A stretch of 64,000 bases of DNA from Malus domestica (lineage: Eukaryota; Streptophyta; Magnoliopsida; Rosales; Rosaceae), in assembly GCF_042453785.1 (NCBI RefSeq), contig NC_091670.1, positions 1,612,001 through 1,676,000 of the forward strand. Reading direction: 5' to 3'. The translations under genes and the position numbers were made by a program. How positions within the stretch are numbered: the first letter of the stretch is position 1; every line of letters begins with the position of its first letter. This document shows positions 42,815-55,724 of the stretch, piece after piece. The notes beneath the pieces are model-generated. The model saw only the letters and a list, made by a program, of their open reading frames with translations. It had not been told where the DNA came from and did no database searches.

Positions 42815-43899
42815 ATCTCCCCTCCTTATAGAATTTCGTCCCCGAAATTCCAGCAACCAACTAAATCAACCATACTCCAACAATAGCTTCGGGTAAATCT
42901 CTCTCATCCGATTCTCTTTCTCCCACATAATTTTCTACTGAATGATTTCCTTCACAAAGCTTTTACCACTTACTCTGTCTTAATTCTCAGGACCTTCTTT
43001 TTTCCAATCCAAAGTCGTCCTTGGTTCCTTATCAAGTCGAATCCAATTTAATTCTCAATAGTTGCACTAGAATCTCATGTGACGACTCTGCCACCTAGCG
43101 ACAACGCATCGAACACAAAATACATTAAGTACCGTTGCCCTGTCTGGGAAAAAGTTATTACTCAGCACTGGAGTAATTGTACTAACTTGGTACATTGACC
43201 AACTATCACTTCAAATTCGATCATAACCATCTTGTGTACAAGGAAGCTTGTACACATAATCCAAAGTAATATCTTTCCATTTCCACTGCGAAACAGAAAA
43301 TAATTATCTCAATCCAAAGGTTTATCTCTTTCTGCCTCAATCTGCTGACCAAATAAAACTGTCAAATGGTATGATAAATCTTATTACTTTTGGAATATTT
43401 CAGAAGTTGAACAGTGAACTTCGTCCAATATTTGCTTGCTTCAAATCCTCAGCATTCGGTACATACTTCTTACTTTCTTGTATCCACATACCATTTGATT
43501 CACGAATCATTCTTTTTCTTTTCTTTCCTTGCCTTGGTTAATTCTTAAATTCCTCGTCAAACATTTAAGTTTCGAGTACGACCTTACCAAACAGGCCTAA
43601 CTTGAAAATTAACAAGTATAACTTCTTCTCGATCTTTCATTCTTAACTTTACTTTAATTGATTTTCAATCCACGAGAAGATAATCTTGGCAAGCGTGCCT
43701 GACATTAATCTTACTGTAGTCTTCTCACCAAGTGCTTCAGCTAGAACAATTCTACGATCACCCTGATCGTACAATCATGTTCATTAAGCAATACAATTCA
43801 CTTTCGCTGCCTCATATCAAAATCCTTCCAAGTAATGGATATTGAAGACTTTTGGATTCGTAAAATCTTGCATTCTTATCAACATTTAAGGTCTCCATA
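42815..43899 (-). other. degenerate 3' internal part of the gypsy element
   Basis: It presumably derives from RNase H/integrase but I could not recognise a catalytic motif. It ends (minus strand) with GGACGAAATTC and the purine tract beside the LTR, a wording common at gypsy 3' ends. Confidence 0.4.
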
Positions 43900-45200
43900 A
43901 CTTCACAACAAGGATGGTAATCGCCAATCTTAAATCACAAGTAGGGTACTTCATCTCATGAGATTCCATTTGTCATGAAACATATGCCATCACCCTAACA
44001 TTTGTATCAACATGCCTCCAATACCATTCAAGAAACATCACTAAAAATTTATGATTACCACTATCTTCTAGGATTACTAAAATACGTGTATGAGTGAGGA
44101 AATACTTTAGTTGTTGAATCCCTTACTCACAATTTCCTTCCCACTTATACATAACTCTTTTTCTCAACAGTCTCGTCAATGACAAAGCAATGACTGAAAA
44201 ATCTTTCACAACCATCCAAGATAGCCTGGTAAGTTAAGAAATTCCAAATCTCAATTACGACTCGTGGTTGTTCCAAATTCTCAATTTCTGCTATCTTTTA
44301 AGGATTCACTTGAATACCTTAAGAATATATAACAATTCTCAAAATGCCACTTGATTCATTTAACTTTAGCCTTTGCTAAACTTAGCATACAACCAACGTT
44401 CTCTCAATCTTTGCTTCATCGACTTAATACATTTACATGCTCTGCTCTGGCTTAGAGTATACCAGAATATCGTCAATGACAAATGATATCAATCTATCAA
44501 GGCATTATTGGAATACTTCATCCATCAACTCATAAAACAGCATGAGTATCCATATAGCATCACCAAACTTCATAAAGACTATAACAAGTCCAGAAAACCA
44601 TCTTATGATCAACGTCACTTAAAATATTCAATTGGTAGTAACCAGATCTCAATTCAATCTTTGAATCTTCGCAATTTACTTCTGAGCTGGTTAAATAAAC
44701 ATCAGTACATCACCATGGATAACGGTTCTCAATCGTTACCCGACTCCATTGTCTATAATCAATGGATAGCCTTAAAAATCCATTTTCTTCCTCACCAACG
44801 AACTGGGGTTCCCCCAAAGCGTTGTACTAGGTTGAATAAAACTTTTATCAACCAATTCTTTCAACTGAATTTCCAATTCCCTTAACTCATCCTGAACCAA
44901 TCTCCAATATAAATTTATATCTAGCAACAATTCAATAGCGAACCTCATATCTCTGCCTGAAGGCAATCCAGGTATACTTTCAAGGAAGACATCAAGAAAA
45001 GTCTAACCCCTTTTTCATTTTTTCACACTTCTCCGAGCAACATCCTTTAGTACCACATGAACTAAGTATTTTTGGGCAGCCTTTCAAAACAATCTCTTTG
45101 CTTTCACAGCATAAATAATGGCTGAACTCACTTCACTTTGCATGCCCACTCATTAAGGTAACCTCTGATCATCCAGATCGATGGAAAGTGACTGGTTTCC
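43900..45200 (-). pseudogene. decayed gypsy pol (protease/RT region)
   Basis: On the minus strand the pieces run in order: a stretch ending IPGLPSGRDMRFAIELL (about 45000-44925), LRELEIQLKELVDKSFIQPS (about 44895-44830), then VTIENRYPW after a frame change (about 44735), and SFVIDDILVYS (about 44490-44455, the RT active-site box). Further on come remnants of the RT connection region. Stops and frameshifts separate all pieces, so no functional polyprotein is possible. The motif order is that of Ty3/gypsy reverse transcriptase. Confidence 0.8.
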
Positions 45201-46751
45201 CATAACATTCCATCTAGTCACAACTATAAACAATCAATCTAATGGAATAAAATTAACTGACCCAATACATACTTATTATTACTGAACATTCTAAATAAGT
45301 ACAACACTAACATAAAATAACCTACCGGTTTGCTTGCTTAACGAATCCACAAATGAGTTATTAATATTACGGTCTGCAGCCCGCAATACTGATAAATCAT
45401 CGTTGTCTCGATAAGTAGGCAACCACTCTCAAAGATATAACATACATAATAAGAAATATATCAGCCGAAGTCAACTAGAATGATCAATACGGCAGATTCA
45501 ACTCTTATCTCAATAATACGTCGGCCGGATCCACTCCGCGTGGTCGGTACGGCCGAACCTATAACTCACCAATTTCTCATGTGTCAGTCGAATCCATTTC
45601 TCATGGTCTGTACGGCTGAACATATAACTCATCAAATCTCTCTGTACTCACGGTCAATCCGACCAACTACTAAGTTCATAAACTTGCTTAATCGACACTA
45701 CGATGTCATAGAAAACTGTTGGGTACAACTGATTCTAGGGACGATTCACAATTCTGTGTCCCCTCTGTTCACATAAACACATTCATTAATTTCACACTTC
45801 CCAAAGTGTTAATTTTGTACCTGCTGCACAAAGTACATTTCCTTTACTCGAGACACCTTGTCTCAAATATCTGGGATTACCAGTATATCCATCACTTTTA
45901 CTCTGACCAGCGACATTAAAACCTCAGCTGGAAGAATTAACTCTAGCTTCACTTCTTTCGAAGCTCTGAATCTTTCTATATCCTTGATAAGACGAATCAT
46001 TAACTTTATCGTCTTCTTTTAATTCCCATTCATTTCTTATTCTTCTTTATTCTCGTTGATCATGTTCTCAGAGTCCTCAAGACTCAATAGCATCTCGTAT
46101 ATTCCTGGTAAGAAGTATAATGGATAGTGGTCACCCAAAATACCACTTCCCTTTTTGCCACCCAGCTTAAAACAACATAACACCTCCACCAAATTAACAA
46201 CCATATCTGGATGGAACGAGGCAAGTCTGAAAACTTTCTATAATATCCCTCGATCATCACCTTCCTTGTCTCATATTTGTAAACTCTTGTTTACTACCAT
46301 CGATAAATGTCGGAGGGATAAACTTTTCCTTAAACAAGTCCTTAAACAATTTTAAATCGGCTGTTCCTCCGGTGACAACACATCATACTCCTGTTTCCAC
46401 CGGATACAAATTCATACCCAAAACCAGGTAGTCGTCTCGACCCCCTGTCAGAAGGAAATTTCCTTTGACTTGCATAATCTGAAACATCTTTTCCAAATGG
46501 TTAAACCGTTACTTCGCTCTCTCAGGTTCATCATTTCATAAGGTGATTCAAGTTCAACTCATTACCCATCTTAAAATGTCCCTTTAGACAATAGACTGAA
46601 ACACCATAGTAATAGTTTCCCCCCTAAACCGCTAAATCAGGGAGACTAAGTTCCTCTAACTACGTGGCTTGCTACGAGGCGGTGTAGTTCTGACAGAATT
46701 CACTAGAACTTCTCAAGATGTCCAAGATTGCAACCATACTCTGATACCAAC
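45201..46751 (-). other. degenerate gag region and primer site of the gypsy element
   Basis: No intact gag or zinc knuckle was recognised. LTR-like phrases ('ccactccgcgtgg', 45530) recur here. The last ~14 bases (46738-46751) carry the tRNA-Met primer site on the minus strand. Confidence 0.45.
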
Positions 46752-49126
46752 TGACACACCCCGTCCCGAAGGAGGGCATGCTGGCCGTCACGTGAGAGTG
46801 ACGTAACCATTTGCACAGTACGGAAGCTTTAAGATACAATTTATAAGTTGATACACCCGAAGGTGAGTCCTAATTTTGTCCAATCTGTCAGAACACCGTC
46901 AAATTCCTCGTAGTCACCACACCTTTGTGATTCCTGAACCTGGAGGGGCGCAAAACCAAAATTGAGTGGGTCAGTAAAACCATTCTTTTCCAAATCCAAA
47001 CATTTCTCAAAACGTTGTAACCCCTCTCCGTAAAACCCGTATACTTTCCCAGAAATGTAAAATATAAATATACATATATATTCTCAAGACTTCAAGTCAT
47101 TAACTCAACATTTTCATCATAATTATGCCATGCCAAATCATCTCAACATTTCTCATATTAATTATGCCATGCCACATCATCTCAACAGTAATAAGGTATG
47201 AATGCATCAACATAAATCATATCAGGTGCAATAAAGTAATCAACCGGAGGCCCTCTATTAGCCCGGTTGAACCTAGAGCTCAAAATCTATCACTCTCACA
47301 CTCTGCCGGAGTCACTCCGCGTGACCTGTTCGGCCTTCTGCACACAAGTTACGCTCTAGTGCTTTCTCATCAATCATCTGTGCACATAATCTAAGGTCAC
47401 CCACCAGTCGGAATCTCACTAACACTCTCGCGACTGGCCTGTCGTACCCACTCCGCGTGGACTGTACGACTAGCATCTACTTGGATCCAAGACGAGCGTG
47501 CGATGCGGTGAATACTATAAGCACTAAACCATGGTGCAGGATTTGAGCTCAATATACATTAACATCATCATATCAGTATTTAAATACTCACCTGATACTC
47601 ACCTGTGCGTCCGCCGCACCATTCATTCATATGCATCATATCTCAATTTCATACTTTTCATATCATTTCATGCATGGCAATTCGATTCACATTTCTATAT
47701 ACTTTTCATATACTTTTATGCATGGCATCTCAATTCACATTTCAATATACTTTTCATATAATTTTATACATTGCATTTAAAGCATACTTTCCTTCAATTT
47801 CAATTTCTGGGAAAACGTCAAGTATATATATATACGGAAAACAAAACTGCCCACTCACCTGGAGTTCGCCCTACAACTCCCTAGCACAATACGCCAAGGC
47901 GTCATGACGATCGGCGCCTAAAACAATAATCAATTCCAACCTCAGAATTCATATCGATAGAATATATAACTTATATAAAATACGTCACTACGTAGTTCAA
48001 TCCGGAAGATCCACCACTCAGATTTTAAATCCATAACTTCCAGAGGTCCACAATATATCTCTAGGATAACATCCTAAAATTTCATTACCATCCAACGGTC
48101 GGATCATCAATTCACATTTTCACCTAATGCGAAAACTATAAAACGTTATTCGAACACCTAACCAACAATCCTTAATAACTTTCTCATACGGTGCTCAACT
48201 TGGGTATATGAATATACCACAGTGATCTACTCGACGTCACGGACGTCGACATATTTTTAAAATAATTTTTTACTGTAGCACGCGCCCCCACGCGCCAAGG
48301 AAGGCACGGGTCCACGCGCGCCCACGCGCACCTTCTTCCTCGCGGGTTCGCCGGACTGGTTTTTCCGGTGGCCGGAAAACTGGGGAATTTTCAAATGCTT
48401 CGTTCTCCTTCGTTTCTCAACCATTTTCTTCGTATAATATATCAATTTAAAGCCCTCAACATGTAGAATCACAATATACTACTTTTAAGCTTCAAAAACA
48501 ACTAAATCTCACCGGAAAAATCCAAGCAAAACCGGCCAAACTTAACCCTCGTGATCCCGACGTCCAAATCCTTCCAACGAAGCACTCCGAGCTTCCTTGG
48601 GACCTCACTAAGCTCACTATGAGCTTGGATTGTCCTAAAAATCAACCAATTCAAAGCTCATGAACAGTACACATTCACGGCAACTTTAGAAACTAGGGTT
48701 TTCGAAGTGAAACTTACCTTAAACTGGTACCTACGTGATCGTGGAGTCCTCAGGAGTGCAATGGTGGTTTTAAATCCGGCGTTGGTAATAGTTTTAGGTG
48801 GTTTTGATGGTTGCCCGTGTGTTCGAGAGGGTGAGAGAGAGAGAGTGAGGTCTGAGGAAGAGAGAGAGAGTATGAAGGACAGTATACGGGAAATAGGGAG
48901 GGAAATAAGGAATGGGGATCCCACGTGGTCCTTTTCCAATCCCCAACTCTAAACCACAAAATTTTAACCTAAAAATCTAAGTTCCATCCTTATTAAATTT
49001 CATTTTATTTTCAAAACTTAGGAACCTAGATAATTATCAACTTGAGCTTCACATACTTAGTATTTCTTAAGGGCAATTTCGTCCATTCACAGCCACGAAT
49101 GTAATATTTTGGAACGGGCTGTGACA
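46752..49126 (-). repeat. gypsy LTR (5' LTR)
   Basis: 2375 bp, equal in length to the copy at 40440-42814, with about seven substitutions by eye and no indels. Confidence 0.92.
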
Positions 49127-49131
49127 TCCTT

Positions 49132-49852
49132 AGCATCATTTAAGATATTTAACTCATGCATTTATTCATTTAATGTCCCACAAATTATGAAATTTAAACA
49201 AATTTAAATAATATTTTTAAAATATAATAAATACTTAAAAATCAATTTTAGAGTAATATTCTTCTTCACAAAAATTATAGCAAAAAATAATGTACCCACA
49301 TAATTATTAACATATTTTGAAAAATAACTATTGATAGATTTTAAAATATAAAATAAATACATATAATTAGTATGGGTACATTTAGCAAAATTAAAAATGG
49401 GTACAAATACAAATAAAAGTTTAAAAAATATGGGCACAAATAGGAATTAATATATGGATACAAATTAAAATTAAAAAGAAAATTGGTACAATTTTTTTTT
49501 AGTACAACGATTAAAAAGAACGAGCTGACCTAATATTGGTACAAAATTAAAAGAAGGGTTGCAAATTAAAAATGGGTACAAACAAAAAAAATAAAAATAT
49601 ATAATAAAAAATTTAGCAATACTTATAAATATACCAAATATAACGTTTTTAACACTCATTGAATATATTTAGAAATTAAAAATATTTTATTATTGAAATA
49701 ATTAATGATGTTTATTAAAATCTAAGGACCTTGATAAAAAATTAAACAACAAGTTAATATAGGTCAACATGCAAGTAACTCGTTTCAACTAGTTTATAAC
49801 TCACAGTTGATTCTTATAATATTTTTGGATTTTTTGTGTGAAATGAAAAACA
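49132..49852. other. AT-rich sequence with repeated 'atgggtacaaat' phrases
   Basis: Variants of AAAAATGGGTACAAAT recur about six times between 49370 and 49580 at irregular spacing. No coding region. Confidence 0.5.
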
Positions 49853-49857
49853 TGGAT

Positions 49858-51818
49858 TGTGACAATCCGTCCCTAAATTCTACAATATTATTAATTTTAA
49901 ATAGGTGAATGGACAAAAATACCTCTAGAGACGAGGGTGTTGACTTTCGTTGATTAGCATATAGTGAGATGTACGAAAAATTCTTGTAGTGTTCGACGAT
50001 GCAAACGCGTAGACGCAATCGAAATCAAATTTGAAATTACGATGAAGATTTTATTGAACTACGAAACTTAATGGTGTTTAATGAAATTTGAAATTTTTGG
50101 ATATTTTATTATTCTAATATTTTTTGAAGTCGATATTTTAATTATTTTTAAAAAAAAATATTCAGGTCCGTGGGACCCACACCCACACAAGCTCTCCACC
50201 AAATTCACGCCACATGTCCCTTCTCTCTCTACCCCTACTCTTCCGGACCTCCTCTCAAATGTTGCCACCTCACCCCCTCACTCAAACTCCCTCATCTCTC
50301 TCTCCCTCCCTCTCTGCAAGTGCAGAAAAACGACCATACCACCCTCGCCGTCGGCGAGCACCACCACCACTCGCGACTCCCTGCGACGAGCGTCATACCA
50401 CGTATTATAGACGAAGACCCGAGCTTGGACTGCCACGTTCTTTCTTCTCTCTCTCCCAGCAGTGGCGTCGCCACTGTTCAAGAATTTTCCCTGGCGAGTT
50501 CTCGCAGTTCCCGGCAAAGGTGAACAAACTCTTTAAACCTTCTTGGATCACGTTTTAGAGTACGATTAGGGTAGTTTTGAAATGTTTTGGTGACGTTTGG
50601 CGCAGGAATCAACGTTGAGGGAAATTGCCCAGTTTCCGGCGAGAAAGCCGACGGCTGTCGAGCCGTTTTTCGGCCAACTCCGGCCACGGCCGAGGAAACC
50701 AAAGGTATATTTTGGTTCGTTGTTCTTTGAGCTTCGATTTGATATTATGCTTAAGTGCGACTATTAGTTTCCATTTATACATTTGAAAAAGAATTTCATA
50801 CGCATGCCAAGATTAGACTAATGCTTATAAGAATTTGCGAAATAACAGAAAATTACAAAATTATCATAAATCCTAAGGGATGCACATTTATGCATACTTT
50901 ATGGAATTTTAATTACGGCCATAGTTAATATTTTATTTATTACTACTATGTCAATGTGAATTATCGAATCATTGTGACATGACTATATTTCTGTTATCTG
51001 CTCATCATTTGTTGCACCAATGTTAATACTCGCCCGGGCCAGGGTCAGTCGTTCACGTGTATGTTTACATCACAACGCACGCTCGCCTTGGATCCAAGTA
51101 GGTGTCGGTCTTGTTATACAGGCTACAATAGGCAACCCAGACTTATATGTGACCGCGCATTAGTGCCAGCTTTCACATGATTGTAGTACTAGACTGTATA
51201 TTATAGTTACACATAGTCATGTTCATATCAGAATATTTTTGCATGGACTCGTGTGTCAGCATGTGTCAATGAGCATTCGATTATGATATGTTTGCTTATG
51301 CAAGATTATACGATAACAATCGTCATGCACTTATTTATGAATTATTGTGCCGTATTGAATTATTGAGATTTTGCAAGCTACGATAGGTATTTCTTTACTA
51401 TACGTAGTATGTATATTTTGGAAACTATACTTGTTTTACAGCGAGAGGTTATTATGTTTTCAAAAAGGTTTTTATAAAGCTTTATTTTCAGGGCCACTTA
51501 CCCTTATTTTTCGCCCCTCTTGGTTTTAGCAGCTGTACTTTCATATCGACGAGGATTTTTGGCAAATCTCGGTATAGATGGCTACCTTTGATGGTATAAT
51601 TCGCATCCTACTTTACTATATTTTACTTATACTCTGACATCACTTGTGAAATTGATTCATTCCCACTCACAAGTGCACTCTTATATTTAGGTACTTTTAG
51701 GTTTAAATTTATTCACATTTTTCACACCAATACACTTTATGGCTTCGTCACCCTTCAGGTGTCGGCCAACACAGCTCGATTTGGAGTCCAGGTGGACAAT
51801 CTAGGTCGAGGTGTGTCA
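49858..51818 (+). mobile_element. solo LTR of a gypsy element
   Basis: It starts TGTGACAATCCGTCCC and ends GAGGTGTGTCA. TGGAT is duplicated at 49853-49857 and 51819-51823. The text 'cttggatccaag' and the TGTSACA...GTGTGTCA ends show kinship with the full gypsy element next door, in the opposite orientation. The GC-richer part at 50160-50720 has chance ORFs on both strands. No internal domain remains, as expected after LTR-LTR recombination. Confidence 0.85.
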
Positions 51819-51823
51819 TGGAT

Positions 51824-52600
51824 AGGAAAAGATTTATAGGAAGGAAAGAAGAGAAAAAATTTACACTTATTTGGATAATTTTTTTTTTTAAATTTTACTC
51901 CATAAAAAATTTAGGGTTGTTGGAATCATTGTTGGAATCGTACGACTAGAGGCTTGCCACGTGGATTGGACTATCCGCTAAATTTGCAATTGACTGTTGT
52001 GGTGAGCCCCACACCGGGATACTAGAGGCATTATCCTCTCTCCAGGTAGGTGTGGGGCAAGTGCCTTATGCAAAAGATAGCTACTCCTTATTTTTTTAAT
52101 AAACAATAACGTTAGTTGGTTAACTCTTGTAAGACGAGGGAATCAGTGGGGATCTCACACCATAGTGCAGCAAATGCATATCTGCACTGCCTTACTCCTT
52201 AAGCTCTTGCAAGTTTTTTTGTTCTAAGAGGAAAAAATTGATCTAGAGTATTAGAAATGCAATTCAGATTGCCTTAAGGGTTATGTTTGAGTAAGCAATT
52301 TTCAAGTTTCAAGGGATAGAAAACAAATGAGTAAGAAACGGACCAAAAATTGTTGACTCAATTTATTCTAATTGCAAGTAGTGATATTTCTTCACTTGTA
52401 ATTTAGAGGTTTTTAGTTCAAATCTCGTAAATGACGAGTATTAAGTTCAAATTTCATAAATGATGAGTTTGATACCAATTTATTCTTGTTCACTTGTATT
52501 AAAAAAAATTTGTTACAAAAAAAAATCCCGTTCGACCGGAAGCCAATCTCCCTCCAAATTGCGTATCCCTTGTATTTTTCAGCCACTTCATTCTAATTCC
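51824..52600. other. intergenic, no recognised gene
   Basis: It contains 'gtgagccccacaccgggata' and 'taggtgtggggcaag' (51995-52063), a weak inverted pair that could belong to a MITE. A small tandem phrase ('aatttcataaatgatgag' type) occurs near 52420-52470. Confidence 0.4.
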
Positions 52601-52601
52601 A

Positions 52602-53420
52602 GTGGCAAAGTGGAAACAAACTTCGAATCACAAACCATGCCACAAATCTCACATGAAAATCCCCACCACCCTCCTTAAAACCAAAACCAAATCCCCTCAA
52701 ATCCAAAGTACCCCAAACAAATCCATGATTTCTGCACAACAAAGCAAAAAACCAAATCCTACAAATTGGTCTTACATTATAAGGAATCACCTCTCTCAAG
52801 GATCATCCGCGGAGGCGCTTCTCGTGCACACCCGAATTCGTCGAGGCCCGTGCTTCTATTCCGTGTATAAATCATGGGAAGGAGTTGCACGCTGAGTCTA
52901 TCAAGTCTGGAATGAATTCTGATGTCTTGGTTGGCACGTCACTGGTTGACATGTATGCGAAATGCGGGCAAGTTTTCAAGTCCAGGGAAGCATTTGGAAA
53001 AAATGCAAGCTGAAGGCTTTAAGCCAGACGAATTTACTTTTGTCAGCGTTTTATCTGCCTGTGCTCAGTCTGGGCTGTTGGACCTTGGCAAGGATATGCA
53101 TACAATGTTAGGCCACAGAAGTATAAAGCTTTGTCAGATTGTTCTGAATGCACTTGTAGACATGTACACAATATGCGACATGGTTTGGGGCGCTATGCTT
53201 GGGGCTTGCCGGATTTATATGGATATGGAGATGACCGAACAGGCAGTAAAGGATGTTAGCACCCTCGATTCAAACGTTGGATCAGGCGATAATTCACATT
53301 TATGTGCTTCTGTCAAACATATATGCTGCCTCTGATAGATGGGAGAAAGCTGAACGGACGAGGATTGACATGATAAGCGAAGGCTTTCAAAAGACACCAA
53401 CTCACGGTTCATTTATCCCC
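52602..53420 (+). pseudogene. decayed pentatricopeptide-repeat (PPR) gene
   Basis: Pieces in different frames spell PPR text in the right order. There is HAESIKSGMN ... LVDMYAKCG (about 52874-52970), then MQAEGFKPDEFTFVSVLSAC (about 53003-53062), then LVDMYTICDMVWGAMLGACR with MEMTEQAVKDV (about 53150-53260), and broken E-motif remnants to about 53420. Internal repeats are missing between the first two pieces. PPR proteins of the PLS class act in organelle RNA processing or editing, but this copy has frameshifts and deletions. It ends tail-to-tail with the PPD4-like gene. Confidence 0.75.
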
Positions 53421-53876
53421 AGTGGCACATAACATGCGTATGGTACCTCTTCTAGGTAAACCGTTTGCTCTCTGGCGGAGCAGTGGCATACGACATGGGG
53501 ATATCTCCCGCCCCAGTTACTGCAGTTCAAAATACCTTTGTTCAAACGACCAGATAGCAAAGAATTGGCTCAGGCTCCACCGTCAAACCAGAGGAGTCAA
53601 ATCTTGGATGTTTTAGGCATTGAATAAAACTGGAGTGGCAGCATGTGTCCACTTTGAACATGAAATCACGGCAATGGATCTTCAAAAGAGATTTTAGAGG
53701 AAAGAAAAAAGGAATTCTGCACATTCAACACAATTTGCCAATGTTCGTAACAATGAACTCTTCTATGCTGCAGACACGTTCATTCTTTTCCCTTTGTGTA
53801 TATTACAAGTATGAAAATCAAAATGAAGAGTTTCATCTGATGCTACCTCATGAGTCATGTTACAAAAAAAGATCAC
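53421..53876. other. spacer between the PPR remnant and PPD4-like gene
   Basis: No recognised feature. The right part is probably the 3' untranslated region of the minus-strand gene that stops at 53877. Confidence 0.4.
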
Positions 53877-55188
53877 TTAGACAACACGAAAGGAGTCGGC
53901 TATTTTTTTCAAGTCCTTGTAATGCCTCTTCCACTGAAGACCTACAAAACCCAAAGCAAGTATACGGTTACTTTGTCTTCAGGTATGGCTACTGAATCAC
54001 TTATTTTTTCATAAAAAGCAGCACGTCAAAGTGGAGTAAGTATCCTTACCACTTCCAGTTACGTTAAACAAGTACAGGCGGTTCCCAGCTGCAGTTGCTG
54101 TTATCAGAGCATGAGGTGGCTCCAACTCATACTGGTAATATGTTCTTCCAGAGTCTTGTACGACATTTATGCTCATAACCTTTCCTTCAACATTTTCGCC
54201 AATAACTTCCGGTCCAAATGCGTTGATTACTGTCTCTGGACGTCCAATTTTTTCAATTGTGGCATCTCCATCAAGATCTGCGCAACAACCAAAGTTTAAA
54301 TTTCATGTTTAAGATTGATTCAACTAATAGACCTGCACTTGCATCTAAGTTTTTAGGTCCTGTTGCTGAAAGAAACTGAGAAATGTTGATTGTTTCAAGA
54401 CTCACTATCTGCAAATCTCAGAACGGGAGCAACAATGACAGAAATGCGTCCCTCCTTGGGGCTACCAAATCTCAAATCGATCTCTGTACCGCCTAGATCC
54501 GCTATTGATACTGGAACCTGTTGCATGGAATACAAGACAAATACGTAAAATTGAGGCAGGTTTCAGACAGAAGGTAAAACACGATTTCTTGGGGGAGAAG
54601 ATACAAGACAAGAAAACTCAAGCTTGAATCTTTCGGTGTTCTTTAGCAACACAAATATCATGTACAACGTAAGCTCTTGGCTTTAACGGATTGGATTATT
54701 ACCTCTTCCCAATCTTGAGGAACTGAAAAGAGATAAGGGATGATAGGGCTCCAACCAACGCCATGCCCTCCGGACTTCTCATCCGGTCTCCGGTACGTCC
54801 TCCAACCTGTCTAAGCATATACTTCAAAGTGAATTAGACTGCAGGATTTTGTTGCTAACTTGCTATGAGCACTGTAAGAGGAAGGATACCAACCTTGTTC
54901 ATCCGGTTCGGACAGACCGGGAATCCGGCCGGCCAGAAGACCTTGTTTCACCACTGCCAATCCCTCTCTCGGAAAACCCAACACTTGAGAAGAAAGCAAA
55001 GAAACTCCTGCGGACAGCAACACTGATCGTCTCTTCAAAATCCCGGAGAACTTATCAGCTTCTCCATCAACCAAACCATTTTCTGTCGAATTTGAGGCAG
55101 CTTTTGTCCTGCAAGTTCCACGTTCCATTGAAGACTGAACCACCAAACCGTGCGAGAATCTGCAACTGGTAAGCAAGGCTGTTGTCAT
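53877..55188 (-). CDS. PPD4: PsbP domain-containing protein 4-like, chloroplast lumen, five exons, 267 aa
   Basis: A PsbP-fold protein of the thylakoid lumen, related to the oxygen-evolving-complex subunit but of unassigned specific role. Coding exons (minus): 54894-55188, 54703-54806, 54406-54517, 54050-54277 and 53877-53941. All junctions are GT-AG and in phase, totalling 804 bases. The N-terminus is a bipartite transit peptide: a Ser/Thr-rich stroma part, then KRRSVLLSAGVSLLSSQVLG with a twin-arginine signal for Tat export. Mature motifs include RIPGLSEPDEQGWRTYRRPD, VSIADLGGTEIDLRF, INAFGPEVIGENVEGKV and a C-terminus ending LQWKRHYKDLKK...RVV. Length and wording fit Arabidopsis PPD4 (about 260 aa, from memory). 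The start codon was chosen to give the transit peptide. An in-frame upstream ATG would add ~49 residues without family support. Confidence 0.9.
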
Positions 55189-55724
55189 TTCCTCTACCAC
55201 TTTACTAGCACAAGAGACAAGTGAGATTTTCAGTAAATTTTTCAGTTTGTGACCAGATAAATTTAAGACCAATAGAATCATGTGGAAGTTGTGGTTCTCG
55301 GTGCTTCTGATTTTTTGAGTATTTGTGGTGCACAAATCTTGGATTTTTCCTCAGAATGACACGTGGAACTTTATATCATTTGTGATAAATAAATCTTTTT
55401 CTTTACCAACCACACCGTTAATAATATTAATGAGTTAAATTGTTAGTTGTTAAAAAAAAAAGAAATCGGTAAAAGTCAAACTGATACTAAAGTGCATAAA
55501 TAGAATTGTTTTCTACCACTGCAGTAAAACGTTATCTGCAATAAATAAAGCCCTTTGGCGATTACATTTTTTTGGATACAAGGAGGGAAATTGAAAAGTA
55601 TAAACACTTTCAACTATCAATACACAAAATACAACAATAAATTTAGATATGAAAAAAACGATATGAAATTTGGAACGAAAGAGAAACTATAGAAAGAAGT
55701 TGTACAGATGAATCCATGCCACAG
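55189..55724. other. 536-bp intergenic region between GT47 and PPD4
   Basis: It holds the PPD4 leader/promoter and the GT47 3' untranslated region, both minus strand. No other element seen. Confidence 0.6.
55358..55379 (-). promoter_or_regulatory. candidate core promoter of the PPD4-like gene (TATA plus G-box)
   Basis: On the minus strand GATATAAAG (about 55377-55369) is followed by CCACGTGTC (G-box core at 55360-55365), roughly 170-190 bases upstream of the start codon. G-boxes are common in light-regulated photosynthesis genes. Function is inferred from position. Confidence 0.35.

Larger units (their letters stand above)
40440..49126 (-). mobile_element. Ty3/gypsy retrotransposon with near-identical LTRs and decayed coding region
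   Basis: The LTRs at 40440-42814 and 46752-49126 are both 2375 bp, start TGACACACCCCG and end GGCTGTGACA, with TCCTT duplicated at 40435-40439 and 49127-49131. By eye they differ at about seven positions, nearly all transitions. Minus orientation is shown by the methionine-tRNA primer site (TTGGTATCAGAGT, minus strand) just left of 46752 and a purine tract (AAGGAGGGGAGA) just right of 42814. The internal 3.94 kb carries only broken pol sequence. It is related to the solo LTR at 49858-51818. Confidence 0.92.

Noticed and set aside
50068-50702. Cluster of ORFs on both strands
   Set aside because: GC-richer part of a solo LTR; frames overlap on both strands and show no motif.
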